DNA of 64,000 bases, taken from contig JAINUG010000109.1 of assembly GCA_029706075.1 (NCBI GenBank), forward strand, positions 2,679,501-2,743,500. The letters run 5' to 3'. This document shows, in pieces, positions 32,853-43,582 of the stretch (position 1 is its first letter; each line of letters starts with the position of its first letter). The stretch comes from Aldrovandia affinis (taxonomy: Eukaryota > Chordata > Actinopteri > Notacanthiformes > Halosauridae). Position numbers and translations under genes: made by a program. The notes beneath the pieces were generated by a model, which saw nothing but the letters and a program-made list of their open reading frames with translations, did not search any database and was not told the DNA's origin.

Positions 32853-33770
32853 GTGTTAGAAAGTGCATTGAAATTAACGGTTTCTGAATCTCAAGAAAAG
32901 CCCCGAAAGACCCACATTTTTTTCATTTCTTCATTCTTCACAACTTGGCTGTCAGCATGTCCTTTTTTCGCTCCGGCACGTGTTGTTTACAAGCCTGGTG
33001 CATGGCCACAGGTGTACTCTGTTTTATGCCGTTGCCCCTGGGAACCACATGCTGGGTCTAAAAACCTTTCATCACATCCATACTGAAAGGGCTGTGTGCT
33101 ACATACTGTATGGCCTGCTATGCAAAGAGGCCTGAGCAATGTCTCTTTCATTCAGACAATAAAGTCCAGAATATTTTACAGGCACACTGTGGGGAGTGGC
33201 AAATATGTCTGTCAAAGATGCTTGCTGAAAAATACATCTCTTCAGAAAAGGGGAAAAGCGAAGAAGAAAAGCATGCCGAATAGGCATGAACTTCACACTG
33301 CTGTAAAACGTATACGCAACATAGAACCAGAGAATGTTTCCCTGTATAATATAAGACATGGAAGAGGGCTCTTTTCCTCCCTGAAAAGGAATTTACGCAT
33401 GACGGCTATCAAACAAACACCAAAGTCAACATTTGTCTTTAACTTTGACAAATAAATGCAAGTGGAGAAAAAAATCCAAGAAAGTCCTTGAAAGAAAGTG
33501 AAGGTACGCTAAACATGCTACATACAGCAGGCGAAGAGTCACATATCATCAGGACTCAAAAGAGTGACCGCAGACAGTGAGGAGAGCATTGATCTCAAAC
33601 GAACATTCCTAATTGCCATTTGCATTTGTTGTTTTATTCTCGTTTTATTTTCACAATTATCTAATATTTATTGCATCTGCCCTTTTGATAAATGCGACCA
33701 TTTCTGTGTGTTATTTAGTTTTTGTATGTCAGTGTAAAGCACTGTTGCCCTAAGCTAATTTCCCCTAAGG
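32853..33770. other. No recognised gene
   Basis: A 119-codon frame (33096-33455, +) is the only long one. It has no motif I know and lies in ordinary non-coding-looking sequence, so it is not called as a gene. Confidence 0.4.
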
Positions 33771-33892
33771 TAGTGCTTCCTAGTTCACTACTTAATGAGC
33801 GTTGATTTATTGAATCAAGTGTGTTACTGGTGGAATTGAAGAAATCCATGGACTGGCTTGGGGGTCCCCAAGGAGAGGTTTGGGAACCACTG
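33771..33892. mobile_element. hAT-type MITE (122 bp)
   Basis: The right end in reverse reads CAGTGGTTCCCAAACC, a common hAT terminus. The left end AGTGCTTCCTAG is a diverged copy. It is flanked by CCCTAAGG (33763-33770) and CCCTAACG (33893-33900), an 8-bp duplication with one mismatch. Confidence 0.8.
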
Positions 33893-34800
33893 CCCTAACG
33901 GGATGAATAAAGTTGTATTGCTTGTACTGTATGGCTGTATCACACAGGTCATCTACTGGACTGATGGCGGGTTTAGTGCTACTCTGAAACTTGTTGGTAC
34001 AACTCATCAACTCAGAAGGAAGACTTGCCTGCATTCACGTGCTTCAAACTCAGGGGGAGCGACAACAGTGGTGGTCCTGAAAAAGATGCCATTGCTAATT
34101 ATGCAGTTTGCCATCAGATGCTTCTCTTAAAAACAATGATACCAGAGTTTCGCACTTGTATTTCAAACTTGGAAGCGTACGTGAAAGGTTTTTCAATGTC
34201 AGAAACTATGACTCCGAGAGGACGTGAACAAGGCATGACACACAGGAATGAGAAGCTTATGGGTAATGTAGTTGTGTGAAGAATGTGCTACAGTGCTACA
34301 GTCATAGGGTCAGAATTCCCATACAATTCATTTTCAGCTAGTCAGTGATATGAGATTGACCATACAGCCAGACTAAACCAAATATCAGTAAGCATTTCAA
34401 ATGCAGCAAGTTGCTGCCAGACTCGTGTGAACACACAGTAGACTAGCATTTGCAGTAAAAAAAATAAAATAAATGAGCTTGAATTTAATAGCAAAGAAAA
34501 TAAAAAAACAAAAGTAATCATTTAAATGGGAATTTTGTTGTGGGATTTTAGGTATGAGACTGTTATCTTTAAATTGAAGGTCAAAGGTCACATTATAAAC
34601 ATTAAAACAATGGGAGTAAAGCGAAGTTCAGCTGGAGGTTAATAGTTTCAGAATTACATTTAAAAAATATGATTAATGTTTTGGTGAACTCCTCTTCGGA
34701 AAGAAACCTCTCCTCTCCAAGAAGAATGTAATGTTAGTAAATTGAAAACAGCTGATTACAAATAAAAAATGAAGAATAAACCCCCCCCCCAAAAAACAGG
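33893..34800. other. No recognised feature
   Basis: AT-rich. It ends in a CCCCCCCCCC tract at about 34782. No exon or family was identified. Confidence 0.4.
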
Positions 34801-34945
34801 TCTGTGTTAGTACATCAATGTACTGGTACAGTGTGTCAAAACACATTCCAAAAGATCAGGCTCCATGTCAGAAAGGGACATATTTGTAACTGGCTCTTCC
34901 CTGAATGGTTATTTATGTTTGTCCGGTAGTCATTTTATAATATCA
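34800..34945 (+). repeat. Second copy of the 32.2-kb block
   Basis: CAAAACACATTCCAAAAGAT, CAGGCTCCATGTCAGAAAGG and GTCCGGTAGTCATTTTA match 32219-32350, with a deletion of the CCTGTCTGTCTGGAAACCAC portion. A local duplication or two copies of an unnamed element. Confidence 0.7.
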
Positions 34946-35081
34946 TTAACAGCTGAAACATTCCATGAGCCAAGTTAAATATCTGTTTTATTTTAGTAAC
35001 AAGAGCAAGAGGTTTTCTTCACTCGGTATAGAGAGACATTTGTATATTGAGAGGGTTTTCTTAAAGTTAGCCATTACAACT

Positions 35082-35245
35082 GTAATGGAGTTGGTTCTGC
35101 CTGCAGCGAGTTTCGAACCAAGGGATCTTAACGCGACAATAAAGCGATTTAGTTAGCTGAGCTAAAGACTCAAGTCAAGTCAGGAAACGAATCACACTCT
35201 TATCCACGTCACTTTCTGTAGCGGATGCTCACGTACCAGAGCTCA
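35082..35245 (-). mobile_element. tRNA-like SINE unit, copy 1
   Basis: In reverse it contains GAGTCTTTAGCTCAGCTAAC (A-box-like) and TTGGTTCGAAACTCGCTGC (B-box-like). It is flanked by TGTAACGGATGAGCTCTGG. A second copy begins at 35340. Not a functional tRNA, since the intervening region has no clean cloverleaf. Confidence 0.6.
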
Positions 35246-35339
35246 TCCGTTACATTCTCCCCCTCAAAACTCCTGTGGCAGCAACCATGGCTCGACCAAT
35301 TACCATCAGTCGTATGATCTGAGTTACAGCACCAATGTA

Positions 35340-35515
35340 ACAGAGTTGGTTCTGCCCGCAGCGAGTTTCAAACTGAGGGATCTCAACACGACAAGAGAGC
35401 GATTTAGCTCGCTTAGCTAAAGACTCAAGTCCCTAACTCCGGGAACTAATCACATTCTTATCCACATCACTTTCTGTAGCAGACAGTCACATACCAGAGT
35501 TCATCCGCTACACAA
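35340..35515 (-). mobile_element. tRNA-like SINE unit, copy 2
   Basis: Matches 35082-35245 over its full length, including GCAGCGAGTTTCAAACTGAG and CACTTTCTGTAGCAGACAG. The pair flanks a 95-bp spacer containing CTCCCCCTCAAAACTCCTGT. A dimeric element is one explanation. Confidence 0.65.
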
Positions 35516-36029
35516 ACACAAATTGTATGTCTTGTGTTTTTTAAACTGTACATTTATTTCCTTGCAATCACTGGTGATTAATCAGATCTTTGTGTGGTTT
35601 AAAATAATTATTGCTGCTACACCAATACTAAGGGCAACTGCCTGTATATAGGACATTCAAAAATTAAGTTATTGCTTTTTGTGCAGGGTGGTGCTAAAAT
35701 ACTGCCATATTAATGTTGGAATATGACTCGTGTGTAACACAACATGCCTAATCTAAACTCATTTAATATACACAGCGAAGGAGCAGAAACAAGTGTTTAT
35801 TGAACTGGCATGGGTGTGTAAGTGATCAATGCATATTCATTTTCTCCTTCAGAAACCAAGTCACATGAGTTTCATATTATATGGCAACAAAAAATTACCC
35901 TTTCATGTTGCCTGTAGTTATTACATGCTCCAATATTTAAGATCACCATAAATATGTAATTATGAACATTGCACTGAAAAATATAATCTAAAAAATAATA
36001 ATTCCACAAATCTGATCAAGAAATTAACT
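35516..36029. other. AT-rich, nothing recognised
   Basis: No coding or repeat family identified. Confidence 0.4.
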
Positions 36030-36330
36030 AATTCCCCCAGGGTGGTGCAACCAGTAAAGGCACTTGCCCAGAGTGCAGAGGTAGGGGGAAGGAAGCCAGC
36101 ATGCACAGAAAGCTTCTCTGGATATATTGGAATTCACGGTCGGTGCCAGGCAAGTGCCGTCTCGAAGGAGGCGGCTCACCATCCTTATCACCTCTGGTTC
36201 CAGAATAGTGGCTGGTCCCATAGCTGCAGGTGGCAGGCTTGTTGAAGGGAGATAGTTGGATCAATAGAGGGTACAATTGGACACCGAAAAGCGGGCAAAA
36301 TCTGAAGAAGAAAAAAAAGAACAAATTCAG
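36030..36330 (+). mobile_element. SINE family 2, rearranged copy
   Basis: The head GCAACCAGTAAAGGCACTTG matches the copy at 7372. Later blocks include GGTAGGGGGAAGGAAGCCAG and GAAGGAGGCGGCTCACC, then a tail GTACAATTGGACACCGAAAA. Block order and spacing differ from the copy at 22859. Confidence 0.6.
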
Positions 36331-36689
36331 AATGACAAGAGGAGGAAAAAGACTGCTGATAAGAGTGAGACTGAAACAGCTGGTATCAGTGCAGCTCAGG
36401 CTCCTTGTACAGAGTTTTGGTTCAGGATCTGCCAGCACTTTCCGACTGAGATGGCTTGCAGATGTGTTTTAAATGAGAGGGAACGCAATATACGCCCTAA
36501 CATCAAAATCAATTGAAAAATATATGGTTGAAAATTCAGATTTTACAATGACAGTTTGTAGTAATTCCATTATGTTTTATTGCGAAACCTTAAATTGTGT
36601 CTCCACTAATCCATTAATCTGTTTCACTCTGGAATTACTACTTTTGTCATGGGGTTCTATTGCAGAGGGATCTTTTTTTTTTTTTTTTT

Positions 36690-37065
36690 CAAAGATTTTG
36701 TTTCTGATTGTATCCCATTTTCTCCCAATTTAGTAGCCAATTAGACCCGCTATTTTATGTCAATCCCCCCCTAGTAATGTGAGTTCACTGCCGTAGTCCT
36801 GCGACCGGTAGTGACAAAGGTGAAGCATCGTCTCCTCTGAGACGACACTCACCAGGCCGTCGACCGTAACCTGGTACTACAGGGCCACTCTTATGCGCAG
36901 CGAACGCCCTTGTTGGCTTCCTCCCCCTCCCTGGGGCAGACAGCCAATCACCGCCCCTGGTGGCACTCCTGACCAGAGCCGACTCTGATGGAACGGGGAA
37001 TCGAACCCTGGTCTTCCTGGCCAGTGTCGAACGTAGTAACCACTGGACCATTTTGTTAATTTTTT
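36690..37065 (-). mobile_element. tRNA-derived SINE, full length (SINE family 2)
   Basis: Reading the minus strand: A-box-like TGGTCCAGTGGTTACTACG, B-box-like GGGTTCGATTCCCCG, then CCACCAGGGGCGGTGATTGG, CTGTCTGCCCCAGGGAGGG and GACGGCCTGGTGAGTGTCG. The tail is TCTAATTGGCTACTAAATTG plus GGAGAAAATGGG. This is the clearest copy of the family here. Confidence 0.88.
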
Positions 37066-37598
37066 TCAACATTATTGATGAAAGTTAAGAATAAACATAT
37101 AAAAGAATCACATGAGTCTTTATTGGTTTTTGGTAATCTCACCCCTCTACTGGCGAATGGGAGAACTACAAGCTCCCATTCGGTTTCAGAAGATAATTTT
37201 CTCCCAAATTAATCTAGTCATTTAGAACAGAGGATGTTCATATTTTCACATCCAGAGATGATACCTAATCATTATTATTATTATTATTAATATTATTAAG
37301 TAGTAGTACTACTAGTAGTATCACATTTCTGAATGCGAAAATGCTCTAGACCTGGTAATGGTTTCTCTGCTCTCAGGGTGAAAAGACATTCTTGTATGAA
37401 ACATTGTCCATTGAATAAGTTTCCTTATTTTTAAATCTTTTTTCAACATACAGTTTCTGATCAGAATTGTAGGGTCAATTTTGAGTTGGGTCAATTTTGT
37501 TTGATCATGGATTGGTAAAGGGGAGGTATTGATTCCTGTAACCATTAATTTGGTGTGTCAGTGTCAGGACACAACAGTCCATTACACATTTAATACAA
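37066..37598. other. No recognised gene
   Basis: It holds a short inverted pair, CGAATGGGAGAACTACAAGC and TCCCATTCG, near 37153-37182, and an ATT/AGT trinucleotide run at 37268-37318. Nothing else was identified. Confidence 0.4.
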
Positions 37599-38083
37599 AT
37601 ATCGTCACCTTCTTAAAATAATGTCATTTTTTGAGGAAAATTTTTTTTGCCAAAGTCATCTCTTCATGATGCTGGCCACCTCTGGTAAAATTCCCTACAT
37701 CCTTAATTGAAAAGATCATGCTTTTCCTACCCCGGTAGTATAATGGCCTACGTCAAGAGTGTGACTTAGGCAATTTTACAAGCTTTCAAGATGGCGGCTG
37801 CTTGCCTAAGTCACTTACTCCAGAAATAATTTGGCCTAAATCAGGTTTAAAATTGCCTAAGTCACAACGGCATGTTCGTAAATTGGCCTAAGTAATCTAA
37901 TCCTCTTATGTTACATAATTGACAGACAGTGTTATTTGTATGTCAATAGTCATATATTGTCATAACCTTTTTGTGTGAAATGATTAATAAATATCATATA
38001 TTCTATATTTGGTTCAGTTTATTCCGTTTTTTTTAAAACCTGAAAATATGACTTAGGCCATTATTTTAAGGAGGTGACGATAT
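37599..38083. mobile_element. MITE with ATATCGTCACC ends and GCCTAAGTCA motifs
   Basis: The left end ATATCGTCACCTTCTTAAAA continues with TAATG. The right end is its inverse, with one substitution in the first 25 bp. The interior of the 485-bp element carries six or seven copies of a GGCCTAAGTCAC-type word in both orientations (about 37749, 37765, 37803, 37831, 37854, 37884, 38049). No coding. The superfamily is unknown to me. Confidence 0.75.
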
Positions 38084-38547
38084 GTTGGTTTGACACCGAA
38101 ACATGTTATTCAGTTATATGTTATATGCAGGTTTTTTTTTTTTACATGTTTCAGTATTTTTTATGTTATGTTTTGTTTTTTTCATTAGAAGTAGCCTATT
38201 TCAATAGTTACTTTGACTGCGGGAAAAAAGTTCCCAACATAATTTCTGCAACAAAGACAAACCAGTTCAGATCTGATTCAGACATGCAGTCCATTGTGGA
38301 AAGACATTCTTACAGTATGGATGATTTATAGCTGCTACTTGTGACAAATATAAATTATGAGATTAAACAGAAATGTTAATAAATGTCATCTGACATTGGG
38401 GGGGGGGGGGTATTTATCCCCTTCTCTCTCCCCTAGTTCACAAAGTATAATATACAAGCACATACACTCAGTGCTGTTGCCATTGCCAAAATCCTGATGT
38501 TAGCAGATATCATAAGCAGAGTGTTTATATACCATAGCCAGGTTAAG

Positions 38548-38768
38548 CATAAAGTGCCGGAGAGACCTCTTGCTGTCTTGTGGGAATGTAGAATAAAGTG
38601 CAGGCGAGACCTCCTGTTGTCCTGTGTGAATGTAGAATAAAGTGCAGGAGAGACCTGTTGTCCTGTGTGAACGTAAAATAAAGTGCAGGAGAGACCTCTT
38701 GTTGACCTGCTGTGAATGTAGAATAAAGTGCAGGAGAGACCTCCAGTTGACCTGCTGTGAATAAAATG
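38548..38768 (+). repeat. Minisatellite, about 48-bp unit, about 5 copies
   Basis: The unit contains ATAAAGTGCAGGAGAGACCT and CTGTGTGAATGTAGA. Units differ by small indels. Most junctions read GAATAAAGTG, so AATAAA recurs in tandem. A run of 12 G precedes it at about 38399. It is not a CRISPR array, because the units are adjacent and have no unique spacers. Confidence 0.93.
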
Positions 38769-39715
38769 TCTGAGTGTGTACATATAGATTTTCACTTTAT
38801 TCCAGTAAAATGACCATATTTAATTTTCGAAAATTTAGCATTGTACATTTTCTTCACTCTGGGCCTAAAACATATGTCTAGTAATTCAGTTATTTTTGAA
38901 TACCAATATATTTTTGAATGTCTCTTGAAATAACATACTCTTCTTTAGCTTTTTTAATCACTTCACATGGATCCTAGTTTCTGAGATTTTCCAATGAAAT
39001 CAAATCCTTCTGCAAAAACATTTCAGTAAGTCAAATAATGTGTGTTTTGTATAGTCCTAATTCAGCTGTGTTTATACACCATGTAATTAATGAAAACAGT
39101 GGCACGAGCTCTCCTGGATGAAAATCATACTGGACCCAAGTTGATCTGTGACTCAAAGCCCAAAATTAAACTGTTCAGTGGCCAAGAGATTTTTTTACTT
39201 TGCACCAGTATCACATTTCAAAGTCATTTTAATCCACTTAGTAGTATTCTGTATTGTAGTTCTAGATAATTCCCCTGAACCAAAAATATAGCTACCTGAT
39301 TGAAAGCAGACATTGCAAACATTGCATCCAAGCCAGCAAAACAGAACGCATTTGTGTGTGCTGAAGAACATAAGATAGGTTGGTTGCCATTGCAGTTGTC
39401 TCATTGATTTAATATAACCAAGCTGTTCAACTGCCTTTGCCTGTAGCTTACCATACCAAGGGGAGCAAATAAGGAATGAACTAGTATTTGTGTATCAATA
39501 CAGCCGACTGAAGTGTATCACAGAATTACCCTTTATGAAAAGTAAAATGAGTTAAAAAACTGCCAAAATCTTTGGAATATATTTTAAGATGTATTTTTTT
39601 AAGTATGATGGATATATGTATATTATTTTCAATAATTTCATGTACATTGTAAAAATATATTCACATTTTTATTCCTTATATTTTGAATTTCAAGGCTAAC
39701 CATACAGTATGTTAT
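38769..39715. other. AT-rich, nothing recognised
   Basis: No exon or repeat family identified. Confidence 0.4.
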
Positions 39716-39815
39716 AAATGTTTTACTTTCTTTTGATCAGACAATGAGATAAAAAGTTGTAGTTTAAACTATAACTTTTTATCTCATTGTCTGATCAAAA
39801 GAAAGTAAAACATTT
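39716..39815. repeat. Near-perfect 100-bp palindrome
   Basis: The 43-bp arm 39716-39758 is exactly the reverse complement of 39773-39815. The 14-bp centre is itself palindromic (TAGTTTAAACTA) except at its outermost base pair. The arm contains TTTTGATCAGACAATGAGAT. No target duplication or coding is visible. Confidence 0.95.
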
Positions 39816-40201
39816 ATTTGAAATAAGAAGACAAAATGAACTTACCGTATTTTTTGCACTATTGGGCGCACCGGATTATAAGGCGCACTGTCAATGAATG
39901 GTCTATTTTCGATCTTTTTTCATATATAAAGCGCACCGGACTATAAGGCGCATTAAGCGGAAAAAAAAAACAGTCAGATAAGTCAGTCAGTCAAACTTTA
40001 TTAAACGCGTTCACAATAACTCTCAACATTATTCAAACGTTAATGAGCGTATTCACAATAACTACCAACCTTGTTCAGTTGTAACACGTAAAAAACACAG
40101 TCTGATACCGCTAAATCAAACGTTAGCGTATTCACAAAAAGCTCTCAAAATTGTTCAGTTATAACACGTAAAATACAACACAATACACTCACTTTTTCAG
40201 T

Positions 40202-40345
40202 TTATTCCTCGTCCACAAATCCTTCAAATTCTTCATCTTCAGTGTCCGAGTTTAACATTTGGGCGATTACGGCATCCAACATGCCCGAATCCCTCTCGTC
40301 ATTATCCGAGTCAATTCTACAGTCAAAGGTGCCGGCAGATTGCTC
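40202..40345 (-). pseudogene. Acidic C-terminus of a DDE transposase
   Basis: On the minus strand a frame of about 48 codons ends with SDTEDEEFEGFVDEE and a stop at 40202-40204. It is preceded by DCRIDSDNDERDSGMLDAV and AQMLN. Acidic tails of this kind end pogo/jerky-type transposases in fish genomes. No catalytic core is present, so this is a residual fragment in a deletion derivative. Confidence 0.6.
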
Positions 40346-41101
40346 ATTTTTGCGAAACGGAGGAGGAGAGACTGCGCATAAGGTAACAAAGAACTAAATA
40401 CATTTATTTCACGTTATTTGTATGTTTGGAAAACGTATTTTGTAGACTATTGTTGTATTCCTGCACTGAAAACTAGCTAGCTGCTGCCAATAGTGCGTTA
40501 ACACTAGCAGATTTAACTTTAACCATACACTGTGATTGAATGGAAGCCGACAGCAGATAATGAGCATGGATTGTGCTTTTTTTTAATGATAAAAACAACA
40601 TGAGATTTGGCACACTGTCAGAGCTGGCTAGCTAAACATTGTAACGTTACACCTAATTTCGCTATGGTAATAAATTGTACATTACATAATTTTATTTATT
40701 GACATGATCAATATTTCGTCGTTTGCACAGTCATGTTTAGCCCTATGTTGTAACGCTAGCAGAGCTCCGTTTAAGTGGCTAGCATGTAGCTAGCAGAAGC
40801 TCATTTTATAAGTTTATCAAGGTTTACAAGAAGCTCCGCTTATAAGTTTAAATGTGTTTTTGAAGATTTATGTTAGTATTTTTCAAGACGTTTTTGTTCA
40901 AGTGGACCCATTCCCTTCTTGGTTATGTGCAGCCAGTGAGGTATGTTAACGTTATACTGACTTTGTGTTCATGTTTTGTACTTAGGTTGTAATTGTTAGG
41001 TGACGATGTATTTATGTTGTGCATTATTGTGAACTTTGTACAGTTCGACGGTGGATATGAGAAGAGAGAAAGGTGGATATGAGAAGAGAGAAAGGTGGAT
41101 T

Positions 41102-41102
41102 T

Positions 41103-41138
<36 letters not shown>
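41102..41138. repeat. (GA)n microsatellite
   Basis: GAGAGA tract. It is preceded by a 24-bp unit around GGTGGATATGAGAAGAGAGAAA that is repeated twice (about 41050-41100). Confidence 0.9.
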
Positions 41139-41142
<4 letters not shown>

Positions 41143-41223
41143 AATTAATCCATCTGTAATCGAAGAACCGTGGTCAAGTGTGTTTCCTGAAGGGAGTGAT
41201 AGTCAGCACAACCAGAATTAATA

Positions 41224-41842
41224 CCGTATTGACCCGAATATAAAACGACCCGATTATAAAACGACCCCCTTTTTCAAGACTCATTTTTGGAAAAATACTT
41301 TTTGAAGACCAAATCTTGTTTGCATAAAGAAAATCATTTTATTTGTCTTCACATTAAATAAAACAATGTAGGCTGTTTGTAACATCTTTTGGTAAAATCA
41401 TGTTTTCAATATTCAACAATTGTCTAGATTGCAATAAAACAGTAGTGCAATTGTCAGGAGTGTAGTAGGGGTGGAACCAAATGCAGGCGCGAAAGAGACC
41501 CAAAATACGGAAATATGTTTATGGTATTTATTTTCCACAAACGTAAGCAAAACAATGTCTGTGGCGACACGCAAATAACTAACCAAACAAACCAAAATGA
41601 TAAACGAACTGGAACAAACAAAGCTAGCTAAGCAGCAAATCCAAAACGTAATCCAAAACACGGATTTAACTAAACAGAGGAACTATAATATTGAACAAAA
41701 ACAAGAATCAACTTTATCGTAAATTTCTGATTGCCGGTCGAATCGCCCTCTGTTGTTGTGAATGAATATTTACGCTAAAAAAATTTGGGCCGCGAATATA
41801 AAATGATGCGATTTGTTCAGACTTTTTTCTAGGAAAAAACGG
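41224..41842. mobile_element. Second TA-flanked element nested in the pogo-like element
   Basis: Ends CCGTATTGACCCGAATATAA and, in reverse, CCGTTTTTTCCTAG, with an internal GCGAATATAAAATGATGCG. Flanked by TA on both sides. The host element continues directly after it with CATAAGGCGCACCGG. The interior holds an LTR-like fragment (41447-41700). Confidence 0.7.
41447..41700 (-). mobile_element. LTR-like fragment
   Basis: In reverse it reads AAAATAAATACCATAAACAT (polyadenylation signal) and then GGTTCCACCCCTACTACACTC CTGACA, ending in CA. This resembles the 3' part of fish Gypsy LTRs. No primer-binding site or gag-pol sequence is present. Uncertain. Confidence 0.4.
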
Positions 41843-41969
41843 TACATAAGGCGCACCGGATTATAAAGCGCACTGTCGATTTTTGAGAAAATTAAAGGCT
41901 TTTAAGTGCGCCTTATAGTGCGAAAACTACGGTAATTGAGCCCATACAGTATGTTGACATATACATATA

Positions 41970-43580
41970 CAATGGGGGAAATAAGTATTGAACACATCAA
42001 CATTTTGTCCAGTAAATGTATTTCCAATGAGCCTATTCAAGTGAAATTTGCACCAGACTTTGGTATTAACTCAAAAATCCAGACAAAAAATCTAAACATT
42101 AAAGTCCATATGTAAATAAAGTTATGTGTAATAAAGTGGAATGAAACAGGAAAAAAGTATTGAACACACTAAGAAAAAGCAGTACACCACAGCAAGGAAA
42201 GGCAAGGAACCAGCAGAAAACCATAACTAATTAGGAGGCAACTCTACCTCCAATCTGTGCTAATTAATGTCAGCTGGGTTAGAATATATTGATGGGCTAT
42301 AAAAGGTTTTTTTTGTTACCAAGGTGCCACACAAGAAACATCTAATGATGGGTAAAAGCAAAGAGCTCTCTCAAGACCTTCGCAACCAGATTGTTGCAAA
42401 ACATGAAAATGGAATTGGCTACAGACGTATTTCACAACTTCTGAATCTTCCAGTAAGCACCATTGGGGGCATTATCCGTAAGTGGAAGCGACATCACTCC
42501 ACCATCAACCGGCCACGCACAGGAGCTCCTCGCAAGATTTCTGATCAGGGAGTCAGAAGGATACTTAGAAGAGTACCCAAAGAGCCAAGGACCACTAGGA
42601 AAGAGCTCCAGAAAGACTTGGAGGCAGCAGGTACAACTGTGACAGAAAGGACAGTAGGCAATGCACTCCACCGCCATGGCCTCTGTGCACGCTCAGCCCG
42701 CAAGACTCCACTACTGAAAAAAAGACATGTTGAAGCTCGTTTAAAATTTGCCAAACAACATTTGGACAAGCTAGTGAACTACTGGGAGCATGTACTCTGG
42801 TCAGATGAGACCAAAATGGAACTTTTTGGCTGTCACACAACACACCATGTTTGGAGGAGAAATGGCACTGCACATCACCCGAATAACACTATACCAACAG
42901 TGAAGTTTGGAGGTGGAAGTATCATGATGTGGGGCTGTTTCTCCTCTCGTGGTACAGACTTCATATCATTGAAGGAACAATGAATGGAGCCATGTACAGA
43001 GAGATTCTTGAGATGAACCTGCTGCCATCCACCAGGATGCTGAGGATGAGACGTGGGTGGACCTTCCAGCAGGACAACGATCCAAAGCATACAGCAAAGG
43101 AAACTCGCAATTGGTTTCAGAGAAAGAAAATCAACTTGTTGGAATGGCCTGTCAATCACCTGACTTAAACCCAATTGAACATTTGTGGAAGCATCTGAAG
43201 ATCCAGATTCACAAGAGGGCCCCCCGAAATCTTCAAGATGTAAAGACAATCTGTGTAGAAGAATGGGCCAAAATCACACCTGAATACTGCGGGCGATTAG
43301 TTACTTCATACAGAAAGCGCCTTGAAGCTGTCATTACAAACAATGGCTTCTCCACTAAGTATTGAATTAATTTCAGTTAGTGTGTTCAATACTTTTTTCC
43401 TATGTCATTCCACTTTATTACACATAACTTTATTTACATATGGACTTTAATGCTTAGAATTTTTGTCTGGATTTCTTGAGTTAATACCAAAGTCTGGTGA
43501 AAATTTCACTTGAATGGCCTCATTGGAAATACATTTACTGGGAAAAATGTTGATGTGTTCAATACTTATTTCCCCCATTG
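41970..43580 (+). mobile_element. Tc1 element, complete length (1611 bp)
   Basis: Inverted ends CAATGGGGGAAATAAGTATT flanked by TA (41968-41969 and 43581-43582). The inverted repeats run for about 210 bp and contain an inner GGAAAAAAGTATTGAACACA repeat (IR/DR type). It carries a transposase gene with only two frame breaks. This is the best-preserved DNA transposon in the window. Confidence 0.95.
42324..43365 (+). pseudogene. Tc1 transposase with two frameshifts
   Basis: The N-terminal frame (42324-42983) carries two HTH segments (residues about 15-55 and 75-120) separated by the basic GRPR-like [10 protein letters not shown]. The first catalytic Asp lies in [14 protein letters not shown] (about residue 161). 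The second lies in [14 protein letters not shown] in the next frame (42929-43168). The third block, [17 protein letters not shown], is in a third frame ending at the stop near 43365. Breaks lie near 42953 and 43150. A Tc1 transposase is about 340 residues. All three catalytic blocks survive, but no continuous product is possible. Confidence 0.93.
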
Positions 43581-43582
43581 TA

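Larger units (their letters stand above)
39845..41932 (-). mobile_element. Pogo-like element (TACCGTATTTTTTGCAC ends), remnant
   Basis: Inverted ends start CCGTATTTTTTGCACTAT and CCGTAGTTTTCGCACTATAA. Both contain GGCGCACCGGATTATAA, and both are flanked by TA. It keeps only the acidic end of a transposase (40202-40345, minus). A second element (41224-41842) sits inside it. Assignment to the pogo/Tigger branch rests on the TA target and the type of C-terminus. Confidence 0.75.

Noticed and set aside
33096-33455. 119-codon open frame on the + strand
   Set aside because: No recognisable motif and no splice or promoter support. A frame of this size is expected by chance in 64 kb.
38548-38768. 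Possible CRISPR array
   Set aside because: Repeats are directly adjacent with no unique spacers, and the genome is that of a vertebrate. It is a minisatellite.
42324-42983. Active Tc1 transposase
   Set aside because: Two frame breaks separate the catalytic blocks, so no complete protein can be made from this copy.
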